Positions 1-8,849 of a stretch of DNA of 19,479 bases are shown here, one piece after another. A program made the translations under genes and the position numbers. The stretch spans positions 1 through 19,479 of the forward strand of contig JANXWN010000459.1 in assembly GCA_025351125.1 (NCBI GenBank), written 5' to 3'. The notes beneath the pieces were generated by a model. The model had not been told where the DNA came from. It ran no database searches and saw nothing but the letters and a program-made list of their open reading frames with translations. The DNA comes from Caulobacteraceae bacterium. GTDB taxonomy: Bacteria; Pseudomonadota; Alphaproteobacteria; Caulobacterales; Caulobacteraceae. The stretch's first letter is position 1. The number at the start of each line of letters is the position of its first letter.

Positions 1-965
1 CCCCCCCCCACTTCTCTAAAATCCTGCTTTCGAGCAGTGCTCGGTGTGACATTTGTCACATGGCGCTCTTGCGAACGCTAAGTCGTTCAATTGTGACGGG
101 CGGAAAAGAGCAGCAAACGTCAGCTGCCGCAGTCACCCGGGCGTGAATAATCCGGCGGAGTCCTCTCCATCCAAATCTCCTCACAATCGGGCTGTACGCG
201 CCCATGCTTTAAAGTTTACGCCGCACGTGCGGTTTCTCGGCATCACGATTTCGGGAAGGCCGAACGGTGTTCCGCAACTCGCAAATGGAATCCGCGACCC
301 GCCATGACCGGCCGAATGAGAGAATCGGCGATTCGAGGGCGCAGATTAGCGGCGCGTTTGCGGAGATTTTCCGGAAAATCCACGAAGCCTACGAATCACA
401 GCCGGCTTGAGAAAAAACCACAAAGATATTTTAAACGTGCCTAAACGAGAGTATTCTCGGCGTTTTACAACAACTGTTAAAGTTTACGTCGCAAAATAGT
501 CAATAAAACATCCCGCATATAAAGGCCCAAATACCAAAGTTTATCACAACAATTGCCATATTTGCCCAGCGAATCCGACTGAAAATCCGAATTTCTCCCC
601 TGACAGGGGCAACGTATTTAGTATCCAGATACGCCATCTTATTTATCCTGCAATCTGCAAAATCATATTTTTCAAAATGACCAAGGTGTATTGAGTCATT
701 TCAGGTTATTTTGTGTTTGTACTATGAATTTTATGAAACTGTAAATCGCATTCTGCGTCGGCGGGTGCGACAAATTAGCTCTTTTTAGCAACATAACCAT
801 GGCAATTGAGGCGCCGCAACGCTCAGTGGAACGAAACCGTTTCGGCCTTAACTGGCGCGCCGGAGGGATCCAGACCGCCAATTAAAGCGGCCCGTATCGC
901 CCCTTCAGCAAGCGCAATCATGGCAAATTTGGACTGGTTTTGGCCAGCGTCGAAGCGCTTAGAGT
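1..965. other. Gene-poor, AT-rich intergenic region
   Basis: No convincing gene lies here. The two open frames present (53-307 on + and 696-881 on -) have no ribosome binding site, no recognisable domain and shuffled-looking composition. The stretch from about 400 to 760 is clearly richer in A and T than the rest of the window. It contains small dyads: CGAGA-GTAT-TCTCG at 446-459, CCCCTG-A-CAGGGG at 597-609 and GTATC-CA-GATAC at 621-632. A CRP-type palindrome lies at 45-60. The right end is the 3' flank of the TonB receptor gene, and no strong T-tailed terminator is visible there. The region may be an upstream control region for a gene to the left of the window, or a decayed segment. Confidence 0.6.
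45..60. promoter_or_regulatory. CRP-type palindromic operator candidate
   Basis: TGTGACATTTGTCACA is a perfect inverted repeat (7-bp arms, TT centre) and matches the classical CRP core TGTGA-N6-TCACA at every specified base. No gene starts shortly to its right, so it would most plausibly serve a leftward gene starting before position 1. The family of the binding protein is inferred from the motif only. Confidence 0.45.
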
Positions 966-3545
966 TCAGTACTTAACGGTCAGCTGGAGCGCGATTGTCC
1001 GAGGGTTCTGAACGGTCGAGAACTGATCGGAAATCAACTGCGGGCCGCAGACCGCAAGCTTGCACCCTGAGGCGCCACCGGAAAGCGGCAAACCGCCCGC
1101 ACTTGTCGCCACGAAGGCGTTGGTAAGATTGCGGCCGATGACCGAAATCGCCCAGCGGTTGTCGATCGTCCCCAGGGACAAGACGCCGTCCAGCATTGCA
1201 TAGGCCTCCTGGTGGTCGATTTGCTGGACAACGTCGCTTGGGAACGAGTTTAGCGTATAACTGCTGCTGATCCGAAGATTGGCGGCCATGCCTATCTTGA
1301 GACGATTGGCTACGGGGTGGGTGTACTCGCCGCCAATTACGGCCGTCCACTTGGGGGCCAGCGCCGTCGCCCGTCCGTTGACGTTCATAAAGTTGCAGTT
1401 TGCTTGGCCGCCACCGTTTCCGCAGTCGGGCGAGAAGAAGTAGGTTTTATCGGGATTTACCACGCGAAGGGCGTTGCAACCCTGTTCGAAGGTCAGCCCC
1501 GCCGGCGCGCAAGGCGCCTCGAAGGTTTCGTAGTGAGCGTTATTGTAGGCCCCGTCGACGTGCAGCGACAGGCCCGGGATGGAATTGGGCGCGTACTCTG
1601 CTTCTAGCTCCACACCGTAAGTGCGGGCGCTCGCGGCGTTCAGGGTGAGGTAATTGAAGGTTGGCGTGTTGAAGAAATCGACCTGTAGGTTGGAGTAAAG
1701 ATAGTCGAACGCATCCACGTTTAGGCGCAGCTGCCGGTTAAATAAAAGCGCCTTTTCGCCGACCTCGAAACCTTTGGAGGTCTCGGGCTTGAACTGGAAA
1801 TCGGCGGCCGACGTGAAGACGCTCAGAATGGCGGAATCCGAGAACCCGCCCGATTTGTAACCGGTCTTGTAGGCGGCATAGAGCGTCAGGTTGGCCTGGG
1901 GCTTCCAGGTCAAGGTCACTTCAGGAGACCAGTTGTTGAACGTCTGGTTGGCGTGCACCGACGTCGCCGCGGCGTTCGCGGGGTCGTACATGGTAAACAA
2001 GCCGCGAACCGGCGCCCATACGTAGGGCTGCAGGAAGTAGGACGCCTTGGTTTCGTGCGTGTAGCGGGCGCCGCCGGTCAGCTCGACATTTTTCACGATG
2101 TCCACGATCGCCTGACCGAACACCGCGTAGGTCCGTCCTTTGGTCGCCGCGTTCTTGTTGTAGGCCACGTACTGGTCCGCCGGCGGGGCCGAGGAGTCTT
2201 GAGCCCCCAGGAAATCCACGTCCTGCGCGAAACGAAGATTTGTGGTCTGGAAATAAAACCCCCCCGCGAAATTGACCGGGAAATGGAAGGACGTCAGCAA
2301 GCGTTCTTCCGTCGAGAACTGATTCCAGACAAAATGTTCGCCGGCAAAGACCGGAGCGACGGCGCCCGCGACATTCTGCGGATTGTTGGTGAAATTCTGA
2401 TTGTCGGCCCAGTCATTGTACATGTGTTGGTAGGCGTTAGTCGACGTCAGCGTGTAGTTCGCGCCGGTGTAATTGACCTTGAGATAGACATTGCCGTCCT
2501 GATAACGTTCGAAGGCTTGGCCGTGGGCCAGCGATTCCAGTGAATGGGGAACATTCGCAATGGCGAGCGGCAAGGCCGGCTGCGCCGAGGTGAAAAATTT
2601 GCCGCATACGGAGTGGACCGGCAGACCCTGCTCCGTCTGCGGATAGCCTAGCGGGCAATAGGTGATCGCGCCGTTATCGACGTTGTTGTTAGTACGATGT
2701 TGGTCGTAGGTCGTCTTCAGCGTAACCGTCAGATCTTTCGCGGGCTTCCACTTGGCCGTGAAGCGCAGCAGCAGGTCCTTGTCGCCGCCCAGAAAGTTTG
2801 GGGGGGCCGCGGTCGGCCCGGAATTCGGCGTCCCCGTCGCGATGTCGAAACTATGAAATATTCCCTGTTGGGCGGTGTTTTTCAGATAGCCTGACCGTTG
2901 GTCGCTCCACCGGGCCGCGAACCGCAGCCCGAGCGTATCGGCGATAGGACCCGATATCACCCCCTCAAGGTAGGGTTGTTCGGCATTGAACTCGTACCCG
3001 GCCGTGGCCTTGGCCTCGAAACTGGACCCGGGATCGTTGGTCTGGATGGCGAGCGCGCCGGCGGTGGCGTTTTTGCCGTAAAACAGCGCCTGCGGACCCT
3101 TCAGCACCTGAACGCCGGAGACGTCAAAGGTCCCCTCATCGATCACGCGGCCTTGGCCGTAATAGACCCCGTCGATGTTGACCGAGACGGATTGTTCTAT
3201 CCCGATATTTTCGGTTGGCGTGCCGATACCCCGCAGGCTGATGTCCGCGCCACTGCCGCTGGAGCCCCGAGCGATGATCAGCTGGGGCGTCGCCTGCGCG
3301 ACGTCCTCGACGCTGGTGATATTGAATTGCTCGATTTGCTTGCCTGACACGAAGGTGACCGCGACAGGGATATTTTGAACGTTTTCGTCGCGTTTCCGGG
3401 CGGTGACCACGACTTCGGAGACTTGTGCGTGCGCCAGGGGCACGTCGGTAGCGCAAAGACCCAGGACGATGCCCGCCAGGACAAAAACATCGGACCGGAG
3501 GCTTTGCACCCTCGCGACGGATTGATCCCGATTTGAGCCGCGCAT
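966..3545 (-). CDS. TonB-dependent outer-membrane receptor
   Basis: The 859-residue product is an outer-membrane TonB-dependent receptor that would import a scarce ligand, such as a siderophore or other large nutrient, using energy passed on by TonB. A signal peptide ends near AHAQ (about residues 35-38), followed by a TonB box (SEVVVTA). The plug domain has the typical pieces SLRGIG, VNIDGVYYG and VQVLKGPQALFYGKNATAGA. The rest is a long beta-barrel ending in QLTVKY, with the terminal aromatic residue used for barrel insertion. I chose the ATG at 3545 because GGGGAGA lies about 8 nt upstream and the signal peptide follows directly. The same frame stays open to 3776, but that would put 77 non-signal residues in front. 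It is a single gene with no import partners nearby, so the ligand cannot be named. Confidence 0.93.
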   Translation of the reverse strand: MRGSNRDQSVARVQSLRSDVFVLAGIVLGLCATDVPLAHAQVSEVVVTARKRDENVQNIPVAVTFVSGKQIEQFNITSVEDVAQATPQLIIARGSSGSGADISLRGIGTPTENIGIEQSVSVNIDGVYYGQGRVIDEGTFDVSGVQVLKGPQALFYGKNATAGALAIQTNDPGSSFEAKATAGYEFNAEQPYLEGVISGPIADTLGLRFAARWSDQRSGYLKNTAQQGIFHSFDIATGTPNSGPTAAPPNFLGGDKDLLLRFTAKWKPAKDLTVTLKTTYDQHRTNNNVDNGAITYCPLGYPQTEQGLPVHSVCGKFFTSAQPALPLAIANVPHSLESLAHGQAFERYQDGNVYLKVNYTGANYTLTSTNAYQHMYNDWADNQNFTNNPQNVAGAVAPVFAGEHFVWNQFSTEERLLTSFHFPVNFAGGFYFQTTNLRFAQDVDFLGAQDSSAPPADQYVAYNKNAATKGRTYAVFGQAIVDIVKNVELTGGARYTHETKASYFLQPYVWAPVRGLFTMYDPANAAATSVHANQTFNNWSPEVTLTWKPQANLTLYAAYKTGYKSGGFSDSAILSVFTSAADFQFKPETSKGFEVGEKALLFNRQLRLNVDAFDYLYSNLQVDFFNTPTFNYLTLNAASARTYGVELEAEYAPNSIPGLSLHVDGAYNNAHYETFEAPCAPAGLTFEQGCNALRVVNPDKTYFFSPDCGNGGGQANCNFMNVNGRATALAPKWTAVIGGEYTHPVANRLKIGMAANLRISSSYTLNSFPSDVVQQIDHQEAYAMLDGVLSLGTIDNRWAISVIGRNLTNAFVATSAGGLPLSGGASGCKLAVCGPQLISDQFSTVQNPRTIALQLTVKY

Positions 3546-3922
3546 ATGTCTTCTCCCCGTTGTGGCTGTCTCAAGCGCCTCGCGGGAGTTGCGACCGCGT
3601 AAGCGCCCTAAAAGCTTTTCGAAGGCAAGTGTTCGTATACTGGGTTTGGACCTCAGATTGCGCCGCGCAACGAGGCATGTCCAGCGCCTCGCGCCACAAA
3701 CAATCAAATTTGTTGGTTTTTTGGGTCGGCTCGATTTCTGATCACAAATCGGATGGTCGATTAGCGCCGCGAACACCGTGCCCGCGGTCGCGCCATGTTC
3801 AGGTTGGGTTCATTGCGAGTTTGGCAAGGTGGAGCTGAAATTCCGTGCGAAAAAGTCGTTGGACGCGGAAGCCCCAGGCTGCGGATGTTTTTGAAAATGA
3901 CAAAGAAAAAGGGAATTACAGC
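3546..3922. other. Divergent intergenic region between receptor and surface-protein genes
   Basis: About 375 bases separate the leftward TonB receptor start from the rightward glycine-zipper gene start. Promoters for both should lie here. Both coding frames run open into it upstream of the chosen starts, but those extensions have no signal peptide or family match. An imperfect dyad (AACAATCAAATTTGTT, about 3701-3716) is the only symmetric site noticed. No Fur-like or FixK-like box was found. Confidence 0.5.
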
Positions 3923-4378
3923 ATGAACAAGTGGATTTTGATGGCCGGCTTGGCGACCGCGTGCGCGGGACCCCTCCTGCTATCGCCCTCCGCGGCGTCC
4001 GCTTCGTGCTATGACCGAAAGGTTACGGGCACGGTGGTCGGCGGTCTAGGCGGCGCTTTGGTTGGCAACGCGATCTCCAGGGGCGGCGGCGGCGCCGTGG
4101 TCGGTGGTTTGGGGGGTGCGGTGCTTGGCAATCAGGTGGGCCGCGGTTCGTGTGGACATGACACACGCGGCTATCGCAGCAGTGGCTACGGATATCGTTC
4201 GCACCCTCGCTATTATCGAGGCTCGCCGGACCGGCGATACGCCTATGACCGCCAATCCGGCGTTGCCCCCGACGGGCGGGACGGCGCCTATGCGAATAAT
4301 TGTCGGACCGAGACCCGGTCGTATTACGATGATCGCGGCTCCCTCGTTCAACGCCCGGTCCAAATATGCGGCCGCTGA
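3923..4378 (+). CDS. Glycine-zipper surface protein (17 kDa antigen-like)
   Basis: The 151-residue exported protein has an N-terminal signal peptide (MNKWILMAGL, hydrophobic to about residue 27, cleavage near ASA-S). A glycine-zipper segment follows at about residues 34-72, with repeated GGLGGA(L/V)xGN and VVGGLGG motifs like the 2TM glycine-zipper domain of Rickettsia 17 kDa-type antigens. The remainder is Tyr/Arg/Ser-rich (YRSSGYGYRS, RYYRGS) and ends NNCRTETRSYYDD...PVQICGR, a tail common in small proteobacterial proteins of this type. I chose the ATG at 3923 because the signal peptide starts there and AAAAAGGG lies just upstream. The longer frame from 3845 has no sense as a leader. The family role is envelope-associated but not biochemically defined. 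The lipoprotein gene starts 32 nt downstream, so the two are probably co-transcribed. Confidence 0.8.
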   Translation: MNKWILMAGLATACAGPLLLSPSAASASCYDRKVTGTVVGGLGGALVGNAISRGGGGAVVGGLGGAVLGNQVGRGSCGHDTRGYRSSGYGYRSHPRYYRGSPDRRYAYDRQSGVAPDGRDGAYANNCRTETRSYYDDRGSLVQRPVQICGR

Positions 4379-4410
4379 TGCTTGTTTCGCCGCGAAAGGC
4401 TGGAGCGATC

Positions 4411-4875
4411 ATGCGCGGCGCGCTTCCCCTATCGTTGTCATTAACGGCTATGCTTCTCGCGGGCTGCGGCGAGCAAGACGGTCGGATGGTGAACAGCGCG
4501 ATTTGCGCTGATTTTCAGCCTCCAAAGGCGCTCCCGCCGGGAGCCGTAGCGCCCCCGCTTGATGCAGCGTCACCCATGGACGACTGTGTTCGCCGGTCGG
4601 CTTACAGTCTGGCCGGCGCACGCGACACGGCCGATGTTGTAGCCAATGCGGCGGTAGCGGCGTGCGGCGCTGCTTTGACACGTTGGAACCAGGGCGTGAT
4701 CGACCCGTCGGCGCAAGCCCCTTCCGACGTCCCGACCGAGTCGCTTAGCGTCGAGACCGGCCTCCCAACTAACGCCATGGCCGAACATACGGCCTTCGCG
4801 CATCGCCAAGCGGTTCTTTACGTGGTGCAAGCCCGAGCGGGACGGTGCAAGCCGCCGCCTGCCACGAAACCTTAG
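4411..4875 (+). CDS. Small predicted lipoprotein, unknown function
   Basis: The 154-residue product has a lipoprotein signal peptide with lipobox LLAGC (Cys19), so it should be lipid-anchored in the envelope. The mature part has several cysteines (ICADF, DDCVRR, AACGAA, GRCKPP), suggesting two disulfides in the periplasm, and a low-complexity Pro/Ala stretch around residues 35-55. I do not recognise the family. I chose the ATG at 4411 because TGGAG precedes it by about 7 nt and the signal peptide begins there; an in-frame ATG at 4366 would overlap the previous gene and add 15 residues. It follows the glycine-zipper gene by 32 nt on the same strand. Confidence 0.72.
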   Translation: MRGALPLSLSLTAMLLAGCGEQDGRMVNSAICADFQPPKALPPGAVAPPLDAASPMDDCVRRSAYSLAGARDTADVVANAAVAACGAALTRWNQGVIDPSAQAPSDVPTESLSVETGLPTNAMAEHTAFAHRQAVLYVVQARAGRCKPPPATKP

Positions 4876-4970
4876 CCGAACGGTAATTAGAGGCGGCGAC
4901 AGGGAATGAGTTAGCGTGGGACGCGGTCACCAGCCCGATCGGCGCTCTTAAACCCCAGCGGCAGAGGCGC

Positions 4971-5234
4971 TTAGCGCAACTGACTATCCTTGCTGCCCCT
5001 GCGGTTTATTCCCGAGATGACGATTCGGCTGTCACGGCCCGATTGGCAATGCACGCACGTCCGCGCGCTCGGTAGGGCGCGGCGGCGACCCTCGGGAATC
5101 TCGTCGCCACATTCAACACAGTGGCTCGCGCCCTCACCGGCCGGCATGCGGGCGCGAGCAGTCATCACGCCGTCGGTGATCGTGTCGTCGATCTGGTCCA
5201 GGACGGCTCCGTCGCGTGTCCAACCACCAGCCAT
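4971..5234 (-). CDS. ybiI: YbiI-like DksA/TraR-type zinc-finger protein
   Basis: The 87-residue product has a C4 zinc finger, Cys39-x2-Cys42-x17-Cys60-x2-Cys63, of the DksA/TraR type. The length, the start (MAGGW...DQID.TI.D) and the tail NRRGSKDSQLR match Escherichia coli YbiI as I recall it. DksA relatives bind RNA polymerase through its secondary channel, but YbiI-type proteins lack the long coiled coil, and their role is not established. The start codon has only a weak upstream purine run (ACGGAAAAACGAAA). The gene stands alone and converges with the lipoprotein gene. Confidence 0.85.
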   Translation of the reverse strand: MAGGWTRDGAVLDQIDDTITDGVMTARARMPAGEGASHCVECGDEIPEGRRRALPSARTCVHCQSGRDSRIVISGINRRGSKDSQLR

Positions 5235-5399
5235 TTTCGTTTTTCCGTCTGCCTACCGCGTGAGTTTCAGATAGGAATGGGCAGGCCGATTTCTAGCCTC
5301 ACCCCGACAGTTAGCCCTCTCGCCACGTTTCGGCGTGCCGATTAGCGGTTCCCACTCGATCACAAATCCGAGAGGGAAAAAAGCTGGGGGGGGGCCGTT

Positions 5400-6440
5400 T
5401 TATCCCGCGGCTCGCAGAAGCATGCCAAACAGGTCGCGCGGCTCGTCGGGATCGGCGAGCAGGTCGAGCTTCTCATAGAGCCCGGTACGTTCGATCTGGT
5501 CGTTGACGTAGCGCAGAGCCGCGAAGTCCTCGACCGCGAATCCCACCGAATCGAACAAGGTGATCGCCGCGGCGTCACGGCGCCCGGACTCTGCCCCCGT
5601 GATCACCCGCCACAATTCGGTGACCGGGTGGTCGGGCGGAAGTTGCTGGATCTCGCCCTCTATCCGGGTCTGCGGGGTGTACTCAACGAAAATGTCGGAA
5701 CGATTTAAAATATCGATATGCAACTCGGTTTTACCCGGGCAGTCGCCGCCGACGCCGTTGATGTGGATGCCCGGGCCGACCAGATTATCGGTCAGAATCG
5801 TGGCGCATTGCTTGTCAGCGGTGACGGTGGTGACGATCTGGGCGTCCAGAACCGCCTCCTCGACCGACCCTGTGACCGTCGTGTCGAAACCATAGGACAC
5901 GAGGTTACGCACGCACTTTTCGCTCGCGGAGCGGTCGATGTCATAGAGCCGCAAGCGATCCACGCCTAGGAGCGCCTTGAACGCCAAGGCCTGGAATTCC
6001 GCCTGGGCGCCGTTGCCGATCACCGCCATGGTCCGGGCGCCCGGAGGGGCGAGATATCGGGCCGCCAAAGCCGAGGTCGCGGCGGTGCGCAAGGCGGTGA
6101 GGATGGTCATCTCGGTCAGCAGCAGCGGATAGCCCGTGGCCACATCGGCCAGAACGCCAAACGCGGTCACGGTCTGGCGGCCATCCCGCGTGTTTTTGGG
6201 GTGACCGTTGACGTATTTGAAGCCGTATATCTTATCGTCGTTGGTCGGCATCAACTCGATGACCCCTTCGGTGCTGTGCGCGGCGACGCGGGCCGTCTTG
6301 TCGAACACCTCCCATCGGCGAAAATCGGCTTCAATGTACCCGGCGAGCTGAACCAAAAACGGTTCCACGCCGATGGCCAGAACCAACTTGAGCATGTGAT
6401 CGACGCTGACGAACGGGACGACGTTGAGTTCTCGGTGCAT
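5400..6440 (-). CDS. ocd: Ornithine cyclodeaminase
   Basis: The 346-residue cytosolic enzyme would convert L-ornithine to L-proline plus ammonia using bound NAD. It belongs to the ornithine cyclodeaminase/mu-crystallin family and has the usual length. Visible signatures are YGFKYVNGHPKN (Lys75, substrate site), the Rossmann dinucleotide loop GNGAQAE at 142-148, and GGDCPGKTEL with Asp233, which corresponds to the catalytic Asp of the Pseudomonas enzyme. It starts 3 nt after the arginase stop on the same strand, so translation is probably coupled. The pair makes a two-step arginine to ornithine to proline route yielding urea and ammonia. A run of nine G (5386-5394) lies just past its stop. Confidence 0.93.
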   Translation of the reverse strand: MHRELNVVPFVSVDHMLKLVLAIGVEPFLVQLAGYIEADFRRWEVFDKTARVAAHSTEGVIELMPTNDDKIYGFKYVNGHPKNTRDGRQTVTAFGVLADVATGYPLLLTEMTILTALRTAATSALAARYLAPPGARTMAVIGNGAQAEFQALAFKALLGVDRLRLYDIDRSASEKCVRNLVSYGFDTTVTGSVEEAVLDAQIVTTVTADKQCATILTDNLVGPGIHINGVGGDCPGKTELHIDILNRSDIFVEYTPQTRIEGEIQQLPPDHPVTELWRVITGAESGRRDAAAITLFDSVGFAVEDFAALRYVNDQIERTGLYEKLDLLADPDEPRDLFGMLLRAAG

Positions 6441-6443
6441 GGA

Positions 6444-7409
6444 TCAATAGACCATGGTCGGACGATCCATCACCCGACGCCCCATGAGCGACGCGGCGAG
6501 ATCGACCATCAACAGCGCGGTGCGACCGCGTTCATCCAGAAACGGATTGAGTTCGGCGAGGTCGAGGCTGGTGACAAGACCGCTGTCGTGGACCATCTCC
6601 ATGATCAGGTGAGCCTCGCGAAAGGTCGCGCCGCCGGGAACGGTGGTGCCAACGCCGGGCGCGATGCCGGGATCGAGAAAATCGACATCAAGGCTGACAT
6701 GCAGCAGGCCGTTAGACTCCGCCACACGTTGCAAAAACGTCTCCAGCGGCCGCGACACGCCGTGCTCATCAATCGCCCGCATATCGAGGATAGTGACGCC
6801 GGCGGCGACCGCCGCCGCCCGCTCGGCCAGATCGACGCTGCGAATGCCCATCATAAACACATTGGCTGGCTTGACCGGTTGAACCGGCGGGAAATAACCC
6901 TCGAAACCGGGCTGCCCGGTGACGTAGGCGACCGGCACGCCGTGCAAATTGCCGCTGACCGTGGTCGCCAGGGTGTGGAAATCGGTGTGAGCGTCGAGCC
7001 ACAGCACGAACAGCTCCCGCTCGGTCTCGGCGGCGTAACGGCTTAACCCGCGGATCGAGCCGGCCGCCAGACTATGATCGCCACCAAACACGATCGGCAG
7101 GCCTTCCGCGGCGGCGCGGTAGGTCGCTTCGGCGATCACCTCGATCCAGGCGATGATCTCCGGCAAGGCGCGCACGGCGGCGTTGGGGTGAGTCACGACG
7201 CGGCGCGGCGGGGCGACCAAGTTCCCACGATCCAGCACCACGTGTCCCAAGGCCTCCAGCGCCGCGCCCAGACCGGCGACGCGAAAAGCGCTTGGTCCCA
7301 TCTCGCACCCGGCTTGGCCGGCGCCGTCCTGTACTGGCGCTCCCAACAAGATACACGTCGATGAACGCAATGGACTCCCTTTCATTTTTTCGTCGGCCGC
7401 CAATAGCAT
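6444..7409 (-). CDS. rocF: Arginase
   Basis: The product (321 residues from this start) is a cytosolic binuclear-manganese enzyme that hydrolyses arginine to ornithine and urea. All metal ligands are in place: GGDHS (His112), DAHTD (Asp139, His141, Asp143) and SLDVDFLDP (Asp241, Asp243). The SGNLHG segment (152-157) is the arginase form of the substrate loop, as opposed to agmatinase or formimidoglutamase. The frame opens at 7409, but the ATG at 7385 (MKGSPLRSSTCILLGAP) fits the normal arginase N-terminus as well; neither has a good ribosome site. It is first in an operon with ornithine cyclodeaminase and divergent from fixL. No ArgR or Lrp site could be identified in the 267-base gap. Confidence 0.93.
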   Translation of the reverse strand: MLLAADEKMKGSPLRSSTCILLGAPVQDGAGQAGCEMGPSAFRVAGLGAALEALGHVVLDRGNLVAPPRRVVTHPNAAVRALPEIIAWIEVIAEATYRAAAEGLPIVFGGDHSLAAGSIRGLSRYAAETERELFVLWLDAHTDFHTLATTVSGNLHGVPVAYVTGQPGFEGYFPPVQPVKPANVFMMGIRSVDLAERAAAVAAGVTILDMRAIDEHGVSRPLETFLQRVAESNGLLHVSLDVDFLDPGIAPGVGTTVPGGATFREAHLIMEMVHDSGLVTSLDLAELNPFLDERGRTALLMVDLAASLMGRRVMDRPTMVY

Positions 7410-7676
7410 TGGCCGTGCATAAAGCCAAAGCCGCAGGGCGTCCCATAGTGCGGCCTCGGAGGAATTTCAGCGCCGACGACGATGAAGGGTGCCTCAATTG
7501 ATTGAGCCAGAGCACAGACACAGTCGAGCGGGCTTTAGCGCCCTTTTTGGTCTTAACGTGGACAAGAATTTCGGCTTAGCCCATGGTCAATTTCCTCCGA
7601 GAATGATGACGTGCGCTTCGGTTTGTGAGCCGTTGGGCGCATTGAGATTCCGGCGATCGACGCAAGAGGACTACAG
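7410..7676. other. Divergent arginase-fixL intergenic region
   Basis: This region must hold the promoters of the arginase operon (leftward) and fixL (rightward). The only symmetric site noticed is CTCAA-TTGA-TTGAG at 7493-7506. It has FixK half-sites in reversed order and is not counted as a FixK box. Confidence 0.4.
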
Positions 7677-8849
7677 GTGGGATCGCTTAAAACGCCGCGC
7701 ACGCCCCGCTCTACCCCGCGGTCCAGCGACACGTTGCGCGCCCGCGAGGCTCACCTGCAATCGATCCTCGACACCGTTCCGGACGCCATGGTGGTGATCA
7801 GTCAAACCGGCGTTATTCTGTCCTTCAGCGCCGCCGCCGAGCGGCTGTTCGGTTGGAGCTCGGGCGAAGCGTTGGGCCGCAATGTGAGTTTTTTAATGCC
7901 CGAACCTTATGCGACGCAGCATGACGGTTATCTGCAGCGTTATCTGTCGACCGGGGAGCGGCGGATCATTGGTATCGGTCGGGTGGTATCGGGGCTCAGG
8001 CGAGACGGATCGACCTTCCCGATGGAATTGTCAGTCGGCGAGGTCGCCGACGCCGCCGCGCCGCTGTTCACCGGTTTCGTCCGTGACCTGACCGCCCGTC
8101 AGGAGAACGCCAATCGGATGCAGGAACTGCAACAGGAGTTGGCGCACGCAGGCCGCGTCAGCACCATGGGTGAGATGGCCTCCGCCCTAGCTCATGAACT
8201 CAATCAGCCGCTCTCGGCGATCACCTTGTTGCTGCAGGGAGCGGCGCGGTTGGTAAATCGCGGCGATCCGGCGGATGCACCCAAGGTATCGGAGGCGTTG
8301 GTAAAGGCCGCCGATCAGGCCATTCGCGCGGGTGACGTCATTCGCAAGCTGCGCGATTTCATGGGGCGTGGAGAAACCGAACGGCGCCTTGAGAATTTGT
8401 CGCGGATCATCCACGAAGCCTGCGCCCTGGCGCTGGTCGGGGCAAAAGAACGGCAAATCCATTTGACGCTGGAGCTCGATCCCCGGTGCGATCAAGTGCT
8501 GGCCGACCGGGTGCAGGTCCAGCAGGTGCTTATTAACCTGCTGCGCAACGCGATGGATGCGATGGATGCCGTCGAGCGGCGTCAATTGGTTGTCCGAACG
8601 ACGATTCACAACGGGCAACTCACACGCGTTCAAGTGAGCGATACGGGCCCCGGTATCAGCGACGATATGCGTGAAACGCTGTTCACGCCGTTCACGACCA
8701 GCAAGAAGGATGGGATGGGGGTCGGCCTTTCGATATGCCGCACGATCGTCGAAGCGCACGGCGGCGCGATCTGGGCGGAACCCAGTCTGGGGGGTGGCGC
8801 GACGATCACCTTCACCCTGCCAAGAGAGACGGAGGAGTTGGAGGCGTGA
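7677..8849 (+). CDS. fixL: Oxygen-sensing haem-PAS histidine kinase FixL
   Basis: The 390-residue product is a soluble sensor kinase that would autophosphorylate when haem-bound oxygen is lost and pass the phosphate to FixJ. The PAS domain (about residues 22-140) is very close to rhizobial FixL ([25 protein letters not shown]). It keeps the haem-ligand histidine His82, Arg88 and the oxygen-contact Arg102, with the same spacing as His200/Arg206/Arg220 of Bradyrhizobium FixL. The kinase part has an H-box ALAHELNQP (His173), N-box (Asn287, Asn291), DTGPG (322-326) and GMGVGLS (346-352). There is no transmembrane segment and only one PAS domain. The start is a GTG with AGAGGA 7 nt upstream. It overlaps fixJ by 4 nt (GTGA). 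Confidence 0.96.
   Translation: MGSLKTPRTPRSTPRSSDTLRAREAHLQSILDTVPDAMVVISQTGVILSFSAAAERLFGWSSGEALGRNVSFLMPEPYATQHDGYLQRYLSTGERRIIGIGRVVSGLRRDGSTFPMELSVGEVADAAAPLFTGFVRDLTARQENANRMQELQQELAHAGRVSTMGEMASALAHELNQPLSAITLLLQGAARLVNRGDPADAPKVSEALVKAADQAIRAGDVIRKLRDFMGRGETERRLENLSRIIHEACALALVGAKERQIHLTLELDPRCDQVLADRVQVQQVLINLLRNAMDAMDAVERRQLVVRTTIHNGQLTRVQVSDTGPGISDDMRETLFTPFTTSKKDGMGVGLSICRTIVEAHGGAIWAEPSLGGGATITFTLPRETEELEA

Noticed and set aside
53..307. Open frame of 84 codons on the plus strand
   Set aside because: Its start sits inside the CRP-like palindrome, it has no ribosome site, and the product has no domain or sensible composition.
696..881. Open frame of 61 codons on the minus strand
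   Set aside because: No ribosome site or family match; the AT-rich end gives a random-looking C-terminus.
3546..3776. N-terminal extension of the TonB receptor
   Set aside because: A good ribosome site and signal peptide at 3545 mark the true start; the extension is basic and would bury the signal peptide.
5386..5394. Nine-G run after the ornithine cyclodeaminase stop as a phase-variation tract
   Set aside because: It lies outside any coding frame and away from a recognisable promoter, so slippage would have no clear effect.
7493..7506. FixK box in front of fixL
   Set aside because: The half-sites are in the order CTCAA...TTGAG, the reverse of TTGA...TCAA, so this is only a different palindrome.
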